From Agapetus fuscipes (Eukaryota > Arthropoda > Insecta > Trichoptera > Glossosomatidae): a DNA stretch of 64,000 nucleotides. The DNA lies in contig OX637363.1 in NCBI GenBank assembly GCA_951799405.1, forward strand, positions 5,270,001-5,334,000, in the 5' to 3' direction. The notes under the pieces were generated by a model. It saw only the letters and a list, made by a program, of their open reading frames with translations. It made no database searches and was not told the DNA's origin. Below are positions 42,991-53,165 of this stretch, piece after piece; within the stretch, counting starts at the first letter, position 1, and each line of letters opens with the position of its first letter. A program made the translations under genes and the position numbers.

Positions 42991-43235
42991 TGAAATTTAT
43001 TAAAAAAAATATTATTTTTCAAATAAGTTTTTTGAACATAAGGACTCTCTAAGTTTATATTTTCCACCATTTGATTAGCTGTCAACTGTATTGTCATATT
43101 TTTTTTTAATAAATGTTGACTACATTCCTGTTTTTCGTATGAATTTGAATTTTTGAATGGCGAATTGGGGGGGGGGGGGGGCTTAAAAAATCTCGCCCAG
43201 GGCGCTGGTAGTGCTAAAACCGGCACTGCATACGA

Positions 43236-44635
43236 GTATAATATCTTATTTCCAACGATGTAGATGATTTTCACATAAGTACCTAGCTTTAGAAATGGCT
43301 GTCACTTTCACGAGCGAAATATTTCGACAAATAAAATATAATTTTTATGAATGTTTTAATATAAAATAGTATTTTGAAGTGAAATATTATTCAATTTTGT
43401 AAGACTTGCGATGTGCAGGTATACTAGCACTGTATAAAATATGTTTTTTGAACATTTTTTTTTCAGTTAATTCAGTACGGTCTGTAGCCAGGAAGTTTTT
43501 TCTTTGAAAGATTTATTATGACGCTCGATTCGCTTCTAGGATTTTTATAATTTTTCTGTGTGTTGGCATTACTGATTTAGCGGGAAAATATTCTAAAATT
43601 TGAAAACATAACTTCCTGTGAAGTCTGAACTAAAATCTTGTCACTTCGTAAATAAATCCGTCAAACCAGAAAATAATCCTTTTTGTTGTATCTTCAAATT
43701 AGATATGTAAGTAACGTTTTCCTTCAAAACAATCATTACTTCAGTAGATAGTTTCCAGTATGTACTCCTTTAAAATATTTTGAAGATAAAAAAATCCTTG
43801 AAGCTGTTATTTTCCTAAATTATCATAATTATATAGTACAGGTCACACTGATGGTTACCACTTTTTACTTTTGATCAAAATGTACGTGGTTTGAGCTTCA
43901 GCAGAGACCAGAAAATAGTACGAAATTTCCACAAATTCTTTCATACGTACTTACTTCCATATTGAAAAGATCCCACCAAGTCTTTTAGCAACTAGGTCTT
44001 GCTTGGTTTTAACAGTCTTTAGTTACAAATGAGCTCGTAGAGAATCCTTGAGGTGATATTCACACAGATAGGGTTCCGTTTTGAAATCATCTGAACAAAA
44101 TTCTTGCATTGAGTACCTACCTAATGGACTTAGCTTGGCACCAAGTCCATAAACAAAATAATTGTGACGTCACACGGCCGGTTTGCTAGGGAAAAGGCAA
44201 ACTAATGCTTTATTATTGGTAGCTAAGGACCCTGGTCACACAGACCTAAGACGATTGCCTGTTGGGAAAAAAATTAAATTTTTGTGATAATGAAATGAAA
44301 AGTCATATCAAACATATTTATTTTATTTTATGGTGAACTTACACAATAATTGAAAGTAGAAAATTGTCTTTGTAATGGAAAAGTAAGAAAGGTTTCATGA
44401 ATTCCTAGCACTGACATGTATACAACACTACAAGTCACTTTTTAGTATTTATTTCTACTATTTCCATGTTTTTTGTTTTTATTTTACTTTTTTGATTTCT
44501 TGATTTAATGTTCAATAGTAGAATTTTTCAATAGTAATATAGAATTCGGATCTCGCCCTGCATACACACAAGCATCTGCTTTTGCTAGAGGATAAAAAAG
44601 AAAAACAAAAACAGTGACTTTTGGAACAGGAGTTT
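43236..44635. other. Mostly unassigned non-coding DNA
   Basis: AT-rich. A decayed SINE2 body and L2-type tail lies at 43958-44070 (GCAACTAGGTCTTGCTTGG, CTTGAGGTGATATTCACAC). An AGTATTTATTTCTAC near 44447 offers an AATAAA on the minus strand for ZNHIT1. No gene seen. Confidence 0.5.
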
Positions 44636-44641
44636 TATGCT

Positions 44642-45074
44642 GATGATGCTGGAGAGTTACTTTCCAGGATCTGTTGCTGTTGCCGGGATCTGATCTGTTT
44701 CCGGGATCTGATCTGTTGCCGGGATCTGATGTTTTCGGGATTTGATCTGTTTCCGAGATCTGATCTGTTTCCGGGATCTGATCTGTTTCCGGGATCTGAT
44801 CTGTTTCCGGGATCTAATCTGTTTCCGGGATCTGATCTGTTTCCGGGATCTAATCTGTTTCCGGGATCTGATCTGTTTCCGGGATCTGATCTGTTTCCGG
44901 GATCTGATCTGTTTCCGGGATCTGATCTGTTTCCGGGATCTGATCTGTTTCCGGGATCTGACAGTGGAACCTTCATGCTGAAGAAGCCCATCGTAGACAT
45001 GGGTGAAACGTCCGGAAGCTCCAGCTCCCATAGACCACGGCAACAGATCCTGGAAAACATCTCTCCAGCATCAA
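44642..45074. mobile_element. Element with ~37-bp inverted ends enclosing an 18-bp minisatellite
   Basis: Ends TTTCCAGGATCTGTTGC (44661-44677) and GCAACAGATCCTGGAAA (about 45040-45056), extended by GATGCTGGAGAG and CTCTCCAGCATC, are inverted repeats. Inside are about 13 units of GGGATCTGATCTGTTTCC (44741-44961) plus degenerate ones, then the hairpin motif at 44978. The unit resembles the terminal repeat itself. All frames of the array stay open, which explains the large ORFs on both strands. Probably lies in the ZNHIT1 3' UTR. Confidence 0.85.
44978..45012 (+). repeat. CTGANGA-hairpin-GAAAC motif
   Basis: CTGAAGA, A, stem GCCCAT/ATGGGT with loop CGTAGAC, then GAAACGTCC. Closest to 63426-63460. 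Confidence 0.8.
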
Positions 45075-45121
45075 ACAATTGATGGTCTGAACAAGTTGTA
45101 ATACGGCACTCGGAGCAGGGA

Positions 45122-46978
45122 TTAGGCCGTCCACTTGAGGCAGCGAGTGTCTAGATGTGTGCCGAGGCAGCGCACACAGCAGAAGCGCGCCCCGCAGGGC
45201 AGGCAGCTGTAGGGCGCCGGGAAGCCACACACAGCACAGAGCCGTCTCTCAGGGAACCTGCAATGTGAACCATACGTCAATACAAGACAGCAGTCCATAT
45301 AACATTTCAACAAGAAGGATAGAGTTAGGAATGAATGGGTAAAGAAAGAATGTAAGTTGAAAGAGGATGTGAAAGTTAAAGTACAAAAGAATGTGATGAG
45401 ATGGTTTGGGCATGTGGAAAAAATGAATGATGATAGACTGACAGAGTATGTATACCGAGATAGTGTGAAAGGAAAAAGAGTTAAGGAACGACAAATTGAG
45501 GAGATTGTGAAAGAATGGGATATACAAAGCAAACGTAAAAGAAAAAATGCATGAAAAAGGTGATGGATATGAATGAATTGAAAGAGGAATGTAAGGATAG
45601 GAAGAAATGGAGGCAGCTCTGCAGGGGCTCTGGCCATCCTAGCAGTTACAATCAGCTAAACAGTTACAATCAGCTAAACCGACTAGATCGACTGTCCAGA
45701 TCTCCTCTCCCTGATAAATATTAACGTACCTGTCAAACCACTTAGAAATCCCTGTCCAATTAACTTACCATTTTCCCATACTTACTATAGACAAAATGCA
45801 TTTATGTGGCGTGCAAGTGACAGTTTTAATCATAACGCAGATCATTTTGATTTTGACCTCTTCAATTCTAAACCAACGTTGGCAAGACAGCGGATGACGC
45901 AGAACTTCTTTGTATCCTAGGCTGTATCTCTCATTATTATTTTTACTTTATTTTTTTATTGTTTTTCAACTTTGTTTAATTATGTCTCCCATTACTATTT
46001 TTAGTTTTTATTTTCTTTTTATTGTTTTTTAATTTTGTATAATCTCTTGGAATACTCTTCTCCTTTGTTTAATTTAAATTGACTTTATACGTGAGGACCC
46101 CTAATTGGCTTCTTGTGTCTACTGTTGCTTTTAATCCTGTTTTTTGACGATGTTGGTCTTCCTAATAAATAATAAAAATATAAAAAACCTATGTCTCCAT
46201 CTCATCCCGAGATAAACACAACCCTGTGATCAAGATGATGATACCCAGATGTCTCTATCACATCTGGATATGAGTGACTCAACTCGCATATTATAGAATG
46301 GGTGAAATGGTCACGCCTGCGGGGATAACGTAGGCAAGAAGTTACGCTGTGTAGCTTGGTTGCATTTTTTTGTGCATCTTATCACCCAACTTTCAACATT
46401 TATTTACTACCAATCTTCATACTCTTTTTTTGTCAATGGACTCTCACAAATTTGTTTTTTTTTGTTGGGCAAATGTCACACTTGCATAGGACATTTGCAT
46501 TAGAAGAGATGAAAAAATTGACAAAAAATGAGTGGTTGCAATCTATGTTTAGAAATATACCACTCTGATTTTATTACCAACCAATTTAAAGTGATAGATA
46601 TATTTTAGAACAGGACACTTACTTGGAAGGCGGCACCTTGGCCGATGCATAGTTTGGTGGCTGAGGGTTGTAGCTTCCATCTTCCTCGGCTAACTGTGCC
46701 AACGATTTGCGGAACCGCATCTTGTAATAATCTGCACTCTTAGTCTTCTTCTTCTTGGCTTTAATCTCATTTGTATCCTGAAACTTTGGGACCTTCTTGG
46801 ACATGACGAGATCCGAGTGCGGATCATCGTGAAAGTTGTCTTGCTCCAGCGCTTCCAAAGCCTTGCGTGCTCGCCGACGTCTCGAGGCATCATCTAGAAC
46901 TCTCCGTCGATCAGCATCTTTTAACCTGCCAGATTCACGTCCCCCTGCTCCCCCGGTACCTCCACCCCCACCTGACAT
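45122..46978 (-). CDS. ZNHIT1: ZNHIT1, zinc finger HIT protein 1
   Basis: Small nuclear subunit of the SRCAP/SWR1 remodeller, which deposits H2A.Z in nucleosomes. Exon 1 is 46623-46978 (donor AA-GTAAGTG); exon 2 is 45122-45257 (acceptor TTGCAG), joined in phase to give Lys. Product about 163 residues versus about 154 in human. A Gly/Ser N-terminus is followed by RRRVLDDASRRRRARKALEA, LEQDNFHDDPHSDL, a KAKKKKTKSADYYKMRFRKS block and the C-terminal HIT finger: CAVCGFPAPYSCLPCG, FCCVRCLGTHLDTRC with the paired cysteines and His in place, then LKWTA. The ATG is 2 nt after the GTF2H5 stop, with no acceptor between, so either a shared mRNA or an internal promoter makes it. The 1.36-kb intron holds RTE2 and SINE1 pieces. 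Confidence 0.95.
45310..45625 (+). mobile_element. RTE2 LINE C-terminal fragment in the ZNHIT1 intron
   Basis: Codes for KLKEDVKVKVQKNVMRWFGH, VEKMNDDRLTEYVY and IEEIVKEWDIQS, then EECKDRKKWRQLC-type codons. Uninterrupted counterpart of the copy at 57870-58850. Confidence 0.85.
45626..46295. other. Intron DNA, unassigned
   Basis: Includes a direct repeat GTTACAATCAGCTAAAC (45643, 45660) and T-rich DNA with a repeated TTTTATTTTCTTTTTATTG-like string (45940-46040). Possibly the 3' end of an old LINE. Confidence 0.4.
46296..46367 (+). mobile_element. SINE1 3' end fragment
   Basis: GGGGATAACGTAGGCAAGAA and GTGTAGCTTGGTTGC with a T run. Confidence 0.75.
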
Positions 46979-46980
46979 TC

Positions 46981-47167
46981 TTACAGACCACGATCGTGCA
47001 CCGGGAAGCTGATCTGGTCCATCAAATCATCCACGCGGGCTTGGAGTGTCTCTACAATGTCGGCAGAGATGAACACGTGGGTGTCGTCAAGCTCTTGGAG
47101 AATAAACTTGCGGCCGAGAGCGAGGGTGTCATCTAAATGTAACAAGAACTGCTTCATAGCACGATCA
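46981..47167 (-). CDS. GTF2H5: GTF2H5 / TFB5 (TFIIH p8 subunit), last exon
   Basis: Smallest TFIIH core subunit. It binds p52, stabilises TFIIH and stimulates XPB in nucleotide excision repair and transcription. After the acceptor TTTTTGCAG the exon gives one base, then [50 protein letters not shown] and a short VHDRGL end. This matches the family from about residue 13 to the end (family length about 71). The first exon, about a dozen codons ending TG to make a Cys with the T here, was not found between this exon and MND1. An in-frame extension into the intron gives a chance Met only. The stop TAA (46981-46983) is followed by GA and the ZNHIT1 ATG. The stop overlaps a donor-like GTAAGA. Confidence 0.93.
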
Positions 47168-47251
47168 CTGCAAAAACAACAAAAATCTTTTTTAATTATA
47201 ATAAAATGCAATTATGCCTGGCTTAACCAACAACTCTCCAAAAAATTCTAA

Positions 47252-47674
47252 GGCCCGGTATTTTGAAGTATCGTAAAATTAACTAAAATGCAATTTTAGT
47301 TAAATCATCATAATATTTCACTCACCGAAATTCGCCAGTAAATATTTAGTAACTTTAACTTTCGATTTTCAAGATGGCGGCGCTTCACTGACAGCAGCTG
47401 TTCTTTTTTAATGTAAGGATACATCAAAATTGTTGCAAACTGAACATTTTTTGTCTCGTTTACTAGCTTAATGAAGGTTGGGCATATGATTTTTATGAAT
47501 AGTTGTTGGTTTTAAAGCTTTTAAATGGCATTTTAATTATTTCCAAGATTTGGGGGTGTGGCTTCATACTTTGGTAATGTTTGGTTTTAGTTAACTCGAG
47601 ATTGAGTATTTTGATTAAAAGTTCAAGTACCTAATAGTTAACTAAAATATTACTACACTTCAATATACCGGGCC
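47252..47674. mobile_element. MITE with GGCCCGGTAT ends, copy 2
   Basis: Ends GGCCCGGTATTTTGAAGTA and TTCAATATACCGGGCC, flanked by TAA at 47249-47251 and 47675-47677. Inverted relative to 9178-9598. Probably in GTF2H5 intron 1. Confidence 0.85.
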
Positions 47675-48090
47675 TAAGAGATGCTAAGCGTATTTTCATT
47701 ATCAAGTTTTGGGTGCTAAAAACCAAGTGCATATATCATTTGGGTCTTGTTTGTAGAGTTGCAGATCAATAATTGTGCATTTTTATCTTTAAAAAATGAT
47801 TTCTAATGGCTATTAAGAGGTTTTTTTTAAATTTAGAACTTTGAATTACGACTCAACAGTCTTTTGCAAGCTTGATCATTGCTAGTCATTATCAACTCAA
47901 GCAAAACCTAGTCCGTATAAGACTCAGTAAACTTTTGTGGTAAATTCACATGAATATTTACTCCAAAAAATATGTTTTGACATTAAAATGATCCGTCTTA
48001 GAGCTCTGTTTAGAATTTGAGCCCGTTCCGTTCCAATACGAAGTACAAAATGTAATCCACTGTTACAACACATGTTGTAGATTACAAATC

Positions 48091-50937
48091 ATGTCCAAGA
48101 GGAAGGGAGTCAGCGCAGAGGAGAAGAGAACCCGTCTCTTGCAGCTGTTTCACGAGAAGAGAGAGTTCTTTCAGTTGAAGGTGAGAAAGACATCTAGAGC
48201 AACATCAGCACGAATACACACAATAGACTAACTTACTGAAATGTTGCCCCATGAACAGGAGATTGAGAAGTTGGCGCCCAAAGAGAAGGGAATTGTGGCA
48301 CAAGCCGTGAAAGAAGTCCTGCAGAGTCTGGTAGATGATTCACTCGTGGATACAGACAAGATTGGGACATCCATCTACTTTTGGGCTTTTCCCAGGTAAC
48401 ATATAACTTTTTTTTTAAGATATCCTGTGCGGGAGACTCCCTAGATTTCAGAGACTCTAGGGGTCTATGACACTTGTTGTAGTACCACAGAGGTGTTTAC
48501 GAGTTTGGTCGTCGCTACAAAGCGCCAATACTCAAGCAAGACCCGGTTTCTGAAAGGCTTGATGGACCTTTAGTGACCAGTCTTTGGTAAAGGTTTTATG
48601 AATTTTTCAACCCAGCGAAGAGCAAATTTGAAAATATAAATGGTATTTTTTTGTGCTCCGCCCTGATTTGAACCCACAACCTTCCATTTACGAGTCCGAA
48701 GTGTTGCCACTGGACTAAGGACCGCTCTGATAACTGATCTAATTCACAATTAAAATAGAAGATCATAAATACCTAAATACTCCTTATATTATTTCACAAT
48801 AAAAGCCTGGGTTCCTACCTCTTTTTTCAATCATATGGGCCTCATCACATTCACACATTGCCTTTGCAATGCTACACTGTCATAAAAGGCACCGTATAAA
48901 TTTAACACCTTATCAACGCTTGTCCCAAAAAAAACCCCCAATTAAACAGAACTTTGTGAATTTGGAACTACAGCCGCTTGTAAAATATCATTTTGTTCAA
49001 CATGAAGTTAGCTGTATTTTTTAAGTAATTATAAAGAAAAACAAAAAAAATCCTAATTGTACATTGAAGCTTTCACGGCCAGTTTTTGTTGACATAACAA
49101 TCACTTTTTTCGGGCTATGTAGCCGTGGTCTGGTTGATTCTTTCCGAACAGTTTCGCCCATTGCTCCGACGGGCATTATCAGCGGTTGGCCAGTCCAGAT
49201 AATGCCCATCGGAGCAATGGGCGAAATTGTCCGGAAAGAATCAACCAGACCACAGCTACACAGCCCGTAAAAAGTGATTTTTATGTCAAAAAAAAAAATC
49301 CTATTAAATTTATCAGTTTGTGGACATAATATCACAACAGCGTCCTACCTCAACTGTCACATACACTGGACCAGTATTTTCTATGTAGCACCATAGTAAG
49401 ATGCTTCAATATTTTACATTCTCTTCTTGTTAGGAACATTCTAGATATCAAGGAAGCTTGTATTTTGAACAAGTATAATATATTTTTAGCAAAACCAAAC
49501 AAGACATGGAGCGCCGCCTTGAATCTCTGCGGACAGAGCTACAAGAAAGCACCGAGAAACTGCAAGTGGCACAAACTAAGCTGGAGGAGCTGACCCGAGC
49601 TAAAGAGGAGGAAGAAGGTCAAGGTCATGCAGAGCTCAAGGCAGCTTTGTCTCAACTAGAACAGTTGCGCCTGCAGCACAACACTCAACAGGCACGACTG
49701 CTGCAAATGAATGCTCGGCCACAGGCCATGAAGGCAGATACTCAGGTGATGATATGCCACTCATTTCATGTCAAGGAAGCACTTGGCATAATGTTGTATA
49801 TCAATAAGATTGTGAATTGCATTATAATTTTTTGACAACATTCAACATTCTTGAGTGATTTATTTCTTGTAATTTTTTAAAGCAATCCCTTGAATTACGC
49901 GCTTGTAAAATTTCTAATTATCTCTTCTCCCGACTTCAAAAAATCAAGCATGGCCGATTGTCGTGTTTTCTTTGGTGACAAATTTTGGACATTGATTCTT
50001 GTATCCTACAAGCAATCGTCACTAACACATACAAAGGAAGTTAGGTGATCCAAATGACGATCACCGTATTCACGAAGTACGAGTACATTCTCCCGAAGCT
50101 GGGCGCGGGCATATAGATCAAAGAAGAGGCCCCCTCCCTCCAATATATCAATTAGCGAAGATTCAAACCTTTTAATATTGATAATTATTTATCCTAAAAA
50201 AACTTTACTCACTGTGTACAGCGCTACATGTATTTCTGCAAAAACTTTAATTATTTTAAAATATTCCTGTTTATTTCTCATATTTCCCTTCTTGTAAATA
50301 ATTATCTTTCCAATTTAACCCATAAGGATGTTCCCCACCATCCCCCAACCATGCACAGCCACTGCTCAAAAGTAATCCATTATCCATTCCCATACGACAT
50401 CACTACGACAGTTTCAGGGGAGGCCTGAAGACACACCTTTTTTTCTAAATTTTATGAAATTTCTGAACAGTAGCTCTACTATAAATGTATAATTTGGAAT
50501 TACTTTAATTATAATTTTGTTTAGTTTTTTGAAATTGATGTATAATTTGATTTGATTTTTTTAGTTTTTGTCAAGCATTGGTGTTTGTTGAATTTTTTTT
50601 TTTTATCTGCCATTTTAATATTTGTTTTGTGCGTAGGTTTAAGTTAATATTTGTTTTTTCTGTTTTTACAATTATGTAAAGCGCCCTTGAGGTGATTGAT
50701 CACAGTACGGCGCTAGAGAAATTGTCCAATTTATTCTTATGTCTATCCCATCCATAATCCATGTTTCTAACGATTTATTGATACACTCTTGTGCAGCTCA
50801 TGCGTGCTGCCACTAATCGCTGGACAGACAACATCTTCAGCACCCGCGCCTGGTGCATGCAGCGCCTAGGGGCGGGTCAAGACAACTTCCACAAGCAATT
50901 CGGTGTCCCGGCTGACATGGACTATGTACAAGAATAA
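48091..50937 (+). CDS. MND1: MND1, meiotic nuclear division protein 1
   Basis: Nuclear meiotic protein that forms the HOP2-MND1 heterodimer and helps RAD51/DMC1 pair homologous chromosomes. Four exons join in phase: 48091-48180, 48259-48395, 49490-49745 and 50797-50937, giving 207 residues (human 205). Motifs: [20 protein letters not shown] (start), [34 protein letters not shown] and YFWAFPS form the winged-helix DNA-binding N-terminus. A coiled coil follows in exon 3 ([39 protein letters not shown]). The C-terminal [13 protein letters not shown] and [10 protein letters not shown] are family hallmarks. All splice sites are GT-AG. Intron 2 holds a SINE2 and a palindrome; intron 3 a LINE end. 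ATG preceded by CAAATC, acceptable context. Its start faces the GTF2H5 gene. Confidence 0.97.
48415..48727 (-). mobile_element. SINE2 with LINE-J-type tail, in MND1 intron 2
   Basis: Head at 48727-48655 (minus), body, AAACTCGTAAACACCTCTGT, then the CTCCCGCACAGGATATCTT end with a T run at 48408-48416 on plus. Same structure as 30884-31212. Confidence 0.85.
49088..49292. repeat. Palindrome with two hairpin motifs, in MND1 intron 2
   Basis: Arms of about 90 bp (left from TTGACATAACAATCACTTTT, right to AAAAGTGATTTTTATGTCAA) around a 16-bp centre (about 49181-49196). Each arm holds GATAATGCCC, a loop, ATGGGCGAAA and TCCGGAAAGAATC-like sequence. Confidence 0.85.
50290..50740 (+). mobile_element. 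L2/CR1-like LINE 3' end in MND1 intron 3
   Basis: [17 protein letters not shown] then a GEA-stop, followed by a 3' UTR ending AAAGCGCCCTTGAGGTGATT and TACGGCGCTAGAG, the L2-type end. No intact RT. Confidence 0.65.
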
Positions 50938-50969
50938 AATTACACACAATGCAATCAATGTGACATTTC

Positions 50970-50975
50970 AATAAA
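50970..50975 (+). terminator. AATAAA polyadenylation signals of MND1
   Basis: AATAAA at 50970-50975 and again at 50984-50989, 33 and 47 nt after the stop codon. Short 3' UTR. Confidence 0.7.
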
Positions 50976-51177
50976 ACAAACACAATAAACTGCATCATAC
51001 AAAACTGTGAGAGAATTATTCTTATTGTAAGTCTATTGATATAAAATTGATTGTTACTGTGTTAATCTTCAGGTTACTTTCCAAAAATAGTCAAAAAAAG
51101 AATCAGGAATTGAAACCACAATGTACGTACCGCTGACTTTTGAAGAGTATGTATTTATGTAATTTGTCGTGTATGAT

Positions 51178-51430
51178 CCTTGACTTAAAGGTTGGTATGC
51201 GGCTGACCACCCTTGCTGTAAAAATGGTGCACTTTGCCAATGTCACCCCTGATTCAGGGAAGGACGGCAAGAGTTGGAGGGTGTATGTCCATTTGAGATT
51301 TGATTTTTATGTTGTAAGTTCACATGCGGCATGTGCAAGCGCGAACTTGTACGTGTCTGCTTGTGAGAATGGATATAATGTGAATCTTTAATGTGATATA
51401 TCTTTGCAACTTAAATTAGATTAGATTAAA
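51178..51430 (+). mobile_element. RTE1 tail
   Basis: CTTGACTTAAAGGTTGGTAT to AACTTAAATTAGATTAGATT. Very close to the reference RTE1 tail (for example GGAGGGTGTATGTCCATTTG). Confidence 0.85.
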
Positions 51431-51690
51431 TGTATGAAAAATTACAAAACATCAAACAAACAACCGAACGCCTAGCCTGCCTTTGGAACTTTGGAACTCA
51501 GGCGGTTTGTATTATTCAAATATATTATTTTTTCTCAAGCGCGCACGCGATACGGGATGTAGCAGAATGGTAGACTCCAAGTTTGTGTATCGCGTACGTT
51601 CATATGCATAGGGTGATTAATATCTATTAGTAAATATAAAAATAGTGGGTAGAAATTGACATACAGCAAAGCTTGCTTCTCTGTTTAGAG

Positions 51691-51868
51691 CAGCGGTTTC
51701 CAAACTGGGGGCGCGAGGTATGGCCAGAGGAGGCCCCACAAATATTAGTATCCCGTCGACAATATATTTTGGTACTGATCTTCAATTTTCAAAAAAAACC
51801 TAGGGAGGGAGGCGCAAAAAGTATATTGTTTTGGGGAGGCATGGTAGCATAAAGTTTGGAAACCATTG
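51691..51868. mobile_element. 178-bp hAT MITE with perfect 8-bp duplication
   Basis: Ends CAGCGGTTTCCAAACT and AGTTTGGAAACCATTG, flanked by GTTTAGAG at 51683-51690 and 51869-51876. GC-rich interior (GGGGGCGCGAGG). Confidence 0.9.
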
Positions 51869-51879
51869 GTTTAGAGCAG

Positions 51880-52125
51880 AGGTGCCCATACGGTCGATCC
51901 CGGCCGAGCACAAAAAATATACATTCTTTTTAAATATGCTCTTCGCTGGTTGAAAACTTCATATTTATAACTTTACCAAAGACAGGCCACCAAAGGTCCA
52001 TCTAGCCTTACAGCAACTAGGTCTTGCTTGAGAATTGGCGCTTTCTATAGCGGCGACCAAGCTCGCAGATGACTCTTGAGGTGTGATTCACACAAAAACA
52101 GCGCTCAACAACTAAATCAGCCTAA
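51880..52125 (+). mobile_element. SINE2, L2-type tail
   Basis: Only the end of the head remains (TCGATCCCGGCCGAGCAC), then body and tail (CTCTTGAGGTGTGATTCAC, AAACAGCGCTCAACAACTAA) and (TAT)n. Confidence 0.8.
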
Positions 52126-52129
52126 TATT

Positions 52130-53034
52130 ATATTATTACTATCTATAGTTCAACGCTTGGTGTCTCCATCTTTACAAGCCAAGGAGATTTCAGACTACTA
52201 TGCTATTAAATTAAGATTAAAGTTGCCGTATATCGTCATTTTAGAGAAGAAAAGTAAAAAACGACAAACATAACCTCAAATAATATGCCAAGCGAATTAC
52301 TTGAATAGCTCACCATTCCACAAGAATTCCTTTCATAACATTTACCATTGTTTGTATAAAAATCACCTTCGGGTCTCCAAAATAAATTATTTTAACATAA
52401 CCCAGGGATTATACAGTTTTATTTACGACCGTTTCAAAATTAACAAAATCAAGAGAAATGAAACTCAAACAAGCTGTCAGATTTTACGTCAAATAAAAGT
52501 AGAGAAAGAACGAGCAGAATAAAAGTGGATGCACCAAAATGGTAAATTTCACGTTTATTTTATTCAAATACCTACCCAGATACGCATGTACAACTTGTTT
52601 CCACAAGTTTGTAAGCTGCTCGGTAAATTTTAACTAATGCACCGATTTAAAATTAGGCTTCAATTCAATGCATAAATTTGTATACTTGTATGGGACTGCG
52701 GTCCTTTGAAATCAATGTGTAAATATTTGTTGGCCTTATCCCTAGCAACTCCGCCCTGGGATTTCTCAATTTTGTTCATGTGTGGACCTTATTCTTGATT
52801 AAAAAGATTTTTTGAAAGACCAACACATTTGAATCATTGGCACGGGGTTGGTCTTAGCCATCTTGATCAATCACTGCCAGCGTTGTTTGTCAAATACTTT
52901 TCTCCGCTCTCTTCTATACTATGAAAAAATATATAATTTAATTAGAAAAAAAGTACAATACTTACACTTACTCTTCGTCACATTGAGCTTCAGGCAATGT
53001 ATCGCTGTACAAAGCTGGTTTTTCACTATGGGCA
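52130..53034. other. Non-coding stretch
   Basis: AT-rich. Small ORFs at 52301-52522 and 52848-53045 lack family signals. Nothing recognised. Confidence 0.5.
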
Positions 53035-53165
53035 GGCCAGATTAAGGGCAGCTTGAGCGGTGTAATCGAACACCTATGGGGCCTCTAAAGGGCACAAAAA
53101 CTGGGAGGAATAGGGGGCCCCCAGCTTTTTCCCGCACCAGGGCCCCTAGAGAGGTTAATCGGGAC
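53035..53165. mobile_element. hAT-like element fragment
   Basis: GCCAGATTAAGGGCAGCTTG on the left and CACCAGGGCCCCTAGAG, GGTTAATCGGGACCTG on the right, as in 27895-28278. Confidence 0.55.

Larger units (their letters stand above)
41721..43228. mobile_element. hAT-like element, copy B (inverted relative to copy A)
   Basis: Ends CAGTGCCGGCGCTAGGG and CTAAAACCGGCACTG. CATACGA occurs close to both ends (41711, 43229) but offset by 3 bp, so the duplication is imperfect. Body matches copy A reversed (CACCATTTGATTAGCTGTCA at 43063; TTTGATTAGC-type strings at 35283). Carries an RTE fragment and an RTE1 tail. A 12-G run lies at about 43167. Confidence 0.75.

Noticed and set aside
44635..45082. Large overlapping ORFs on both strands (repeated DLFPGS, ICFRDL, RKQIRS)
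   Set aside because: They are frames of the 18-bp minisatellite, whose unit is a multiple of three without stops. No splice or start context.
46867..47136. Plus-strand 89-codon ORF across GTF2H5 and ZNHIT1
   Set aside because: Antisense to two recognised conserved proteins.
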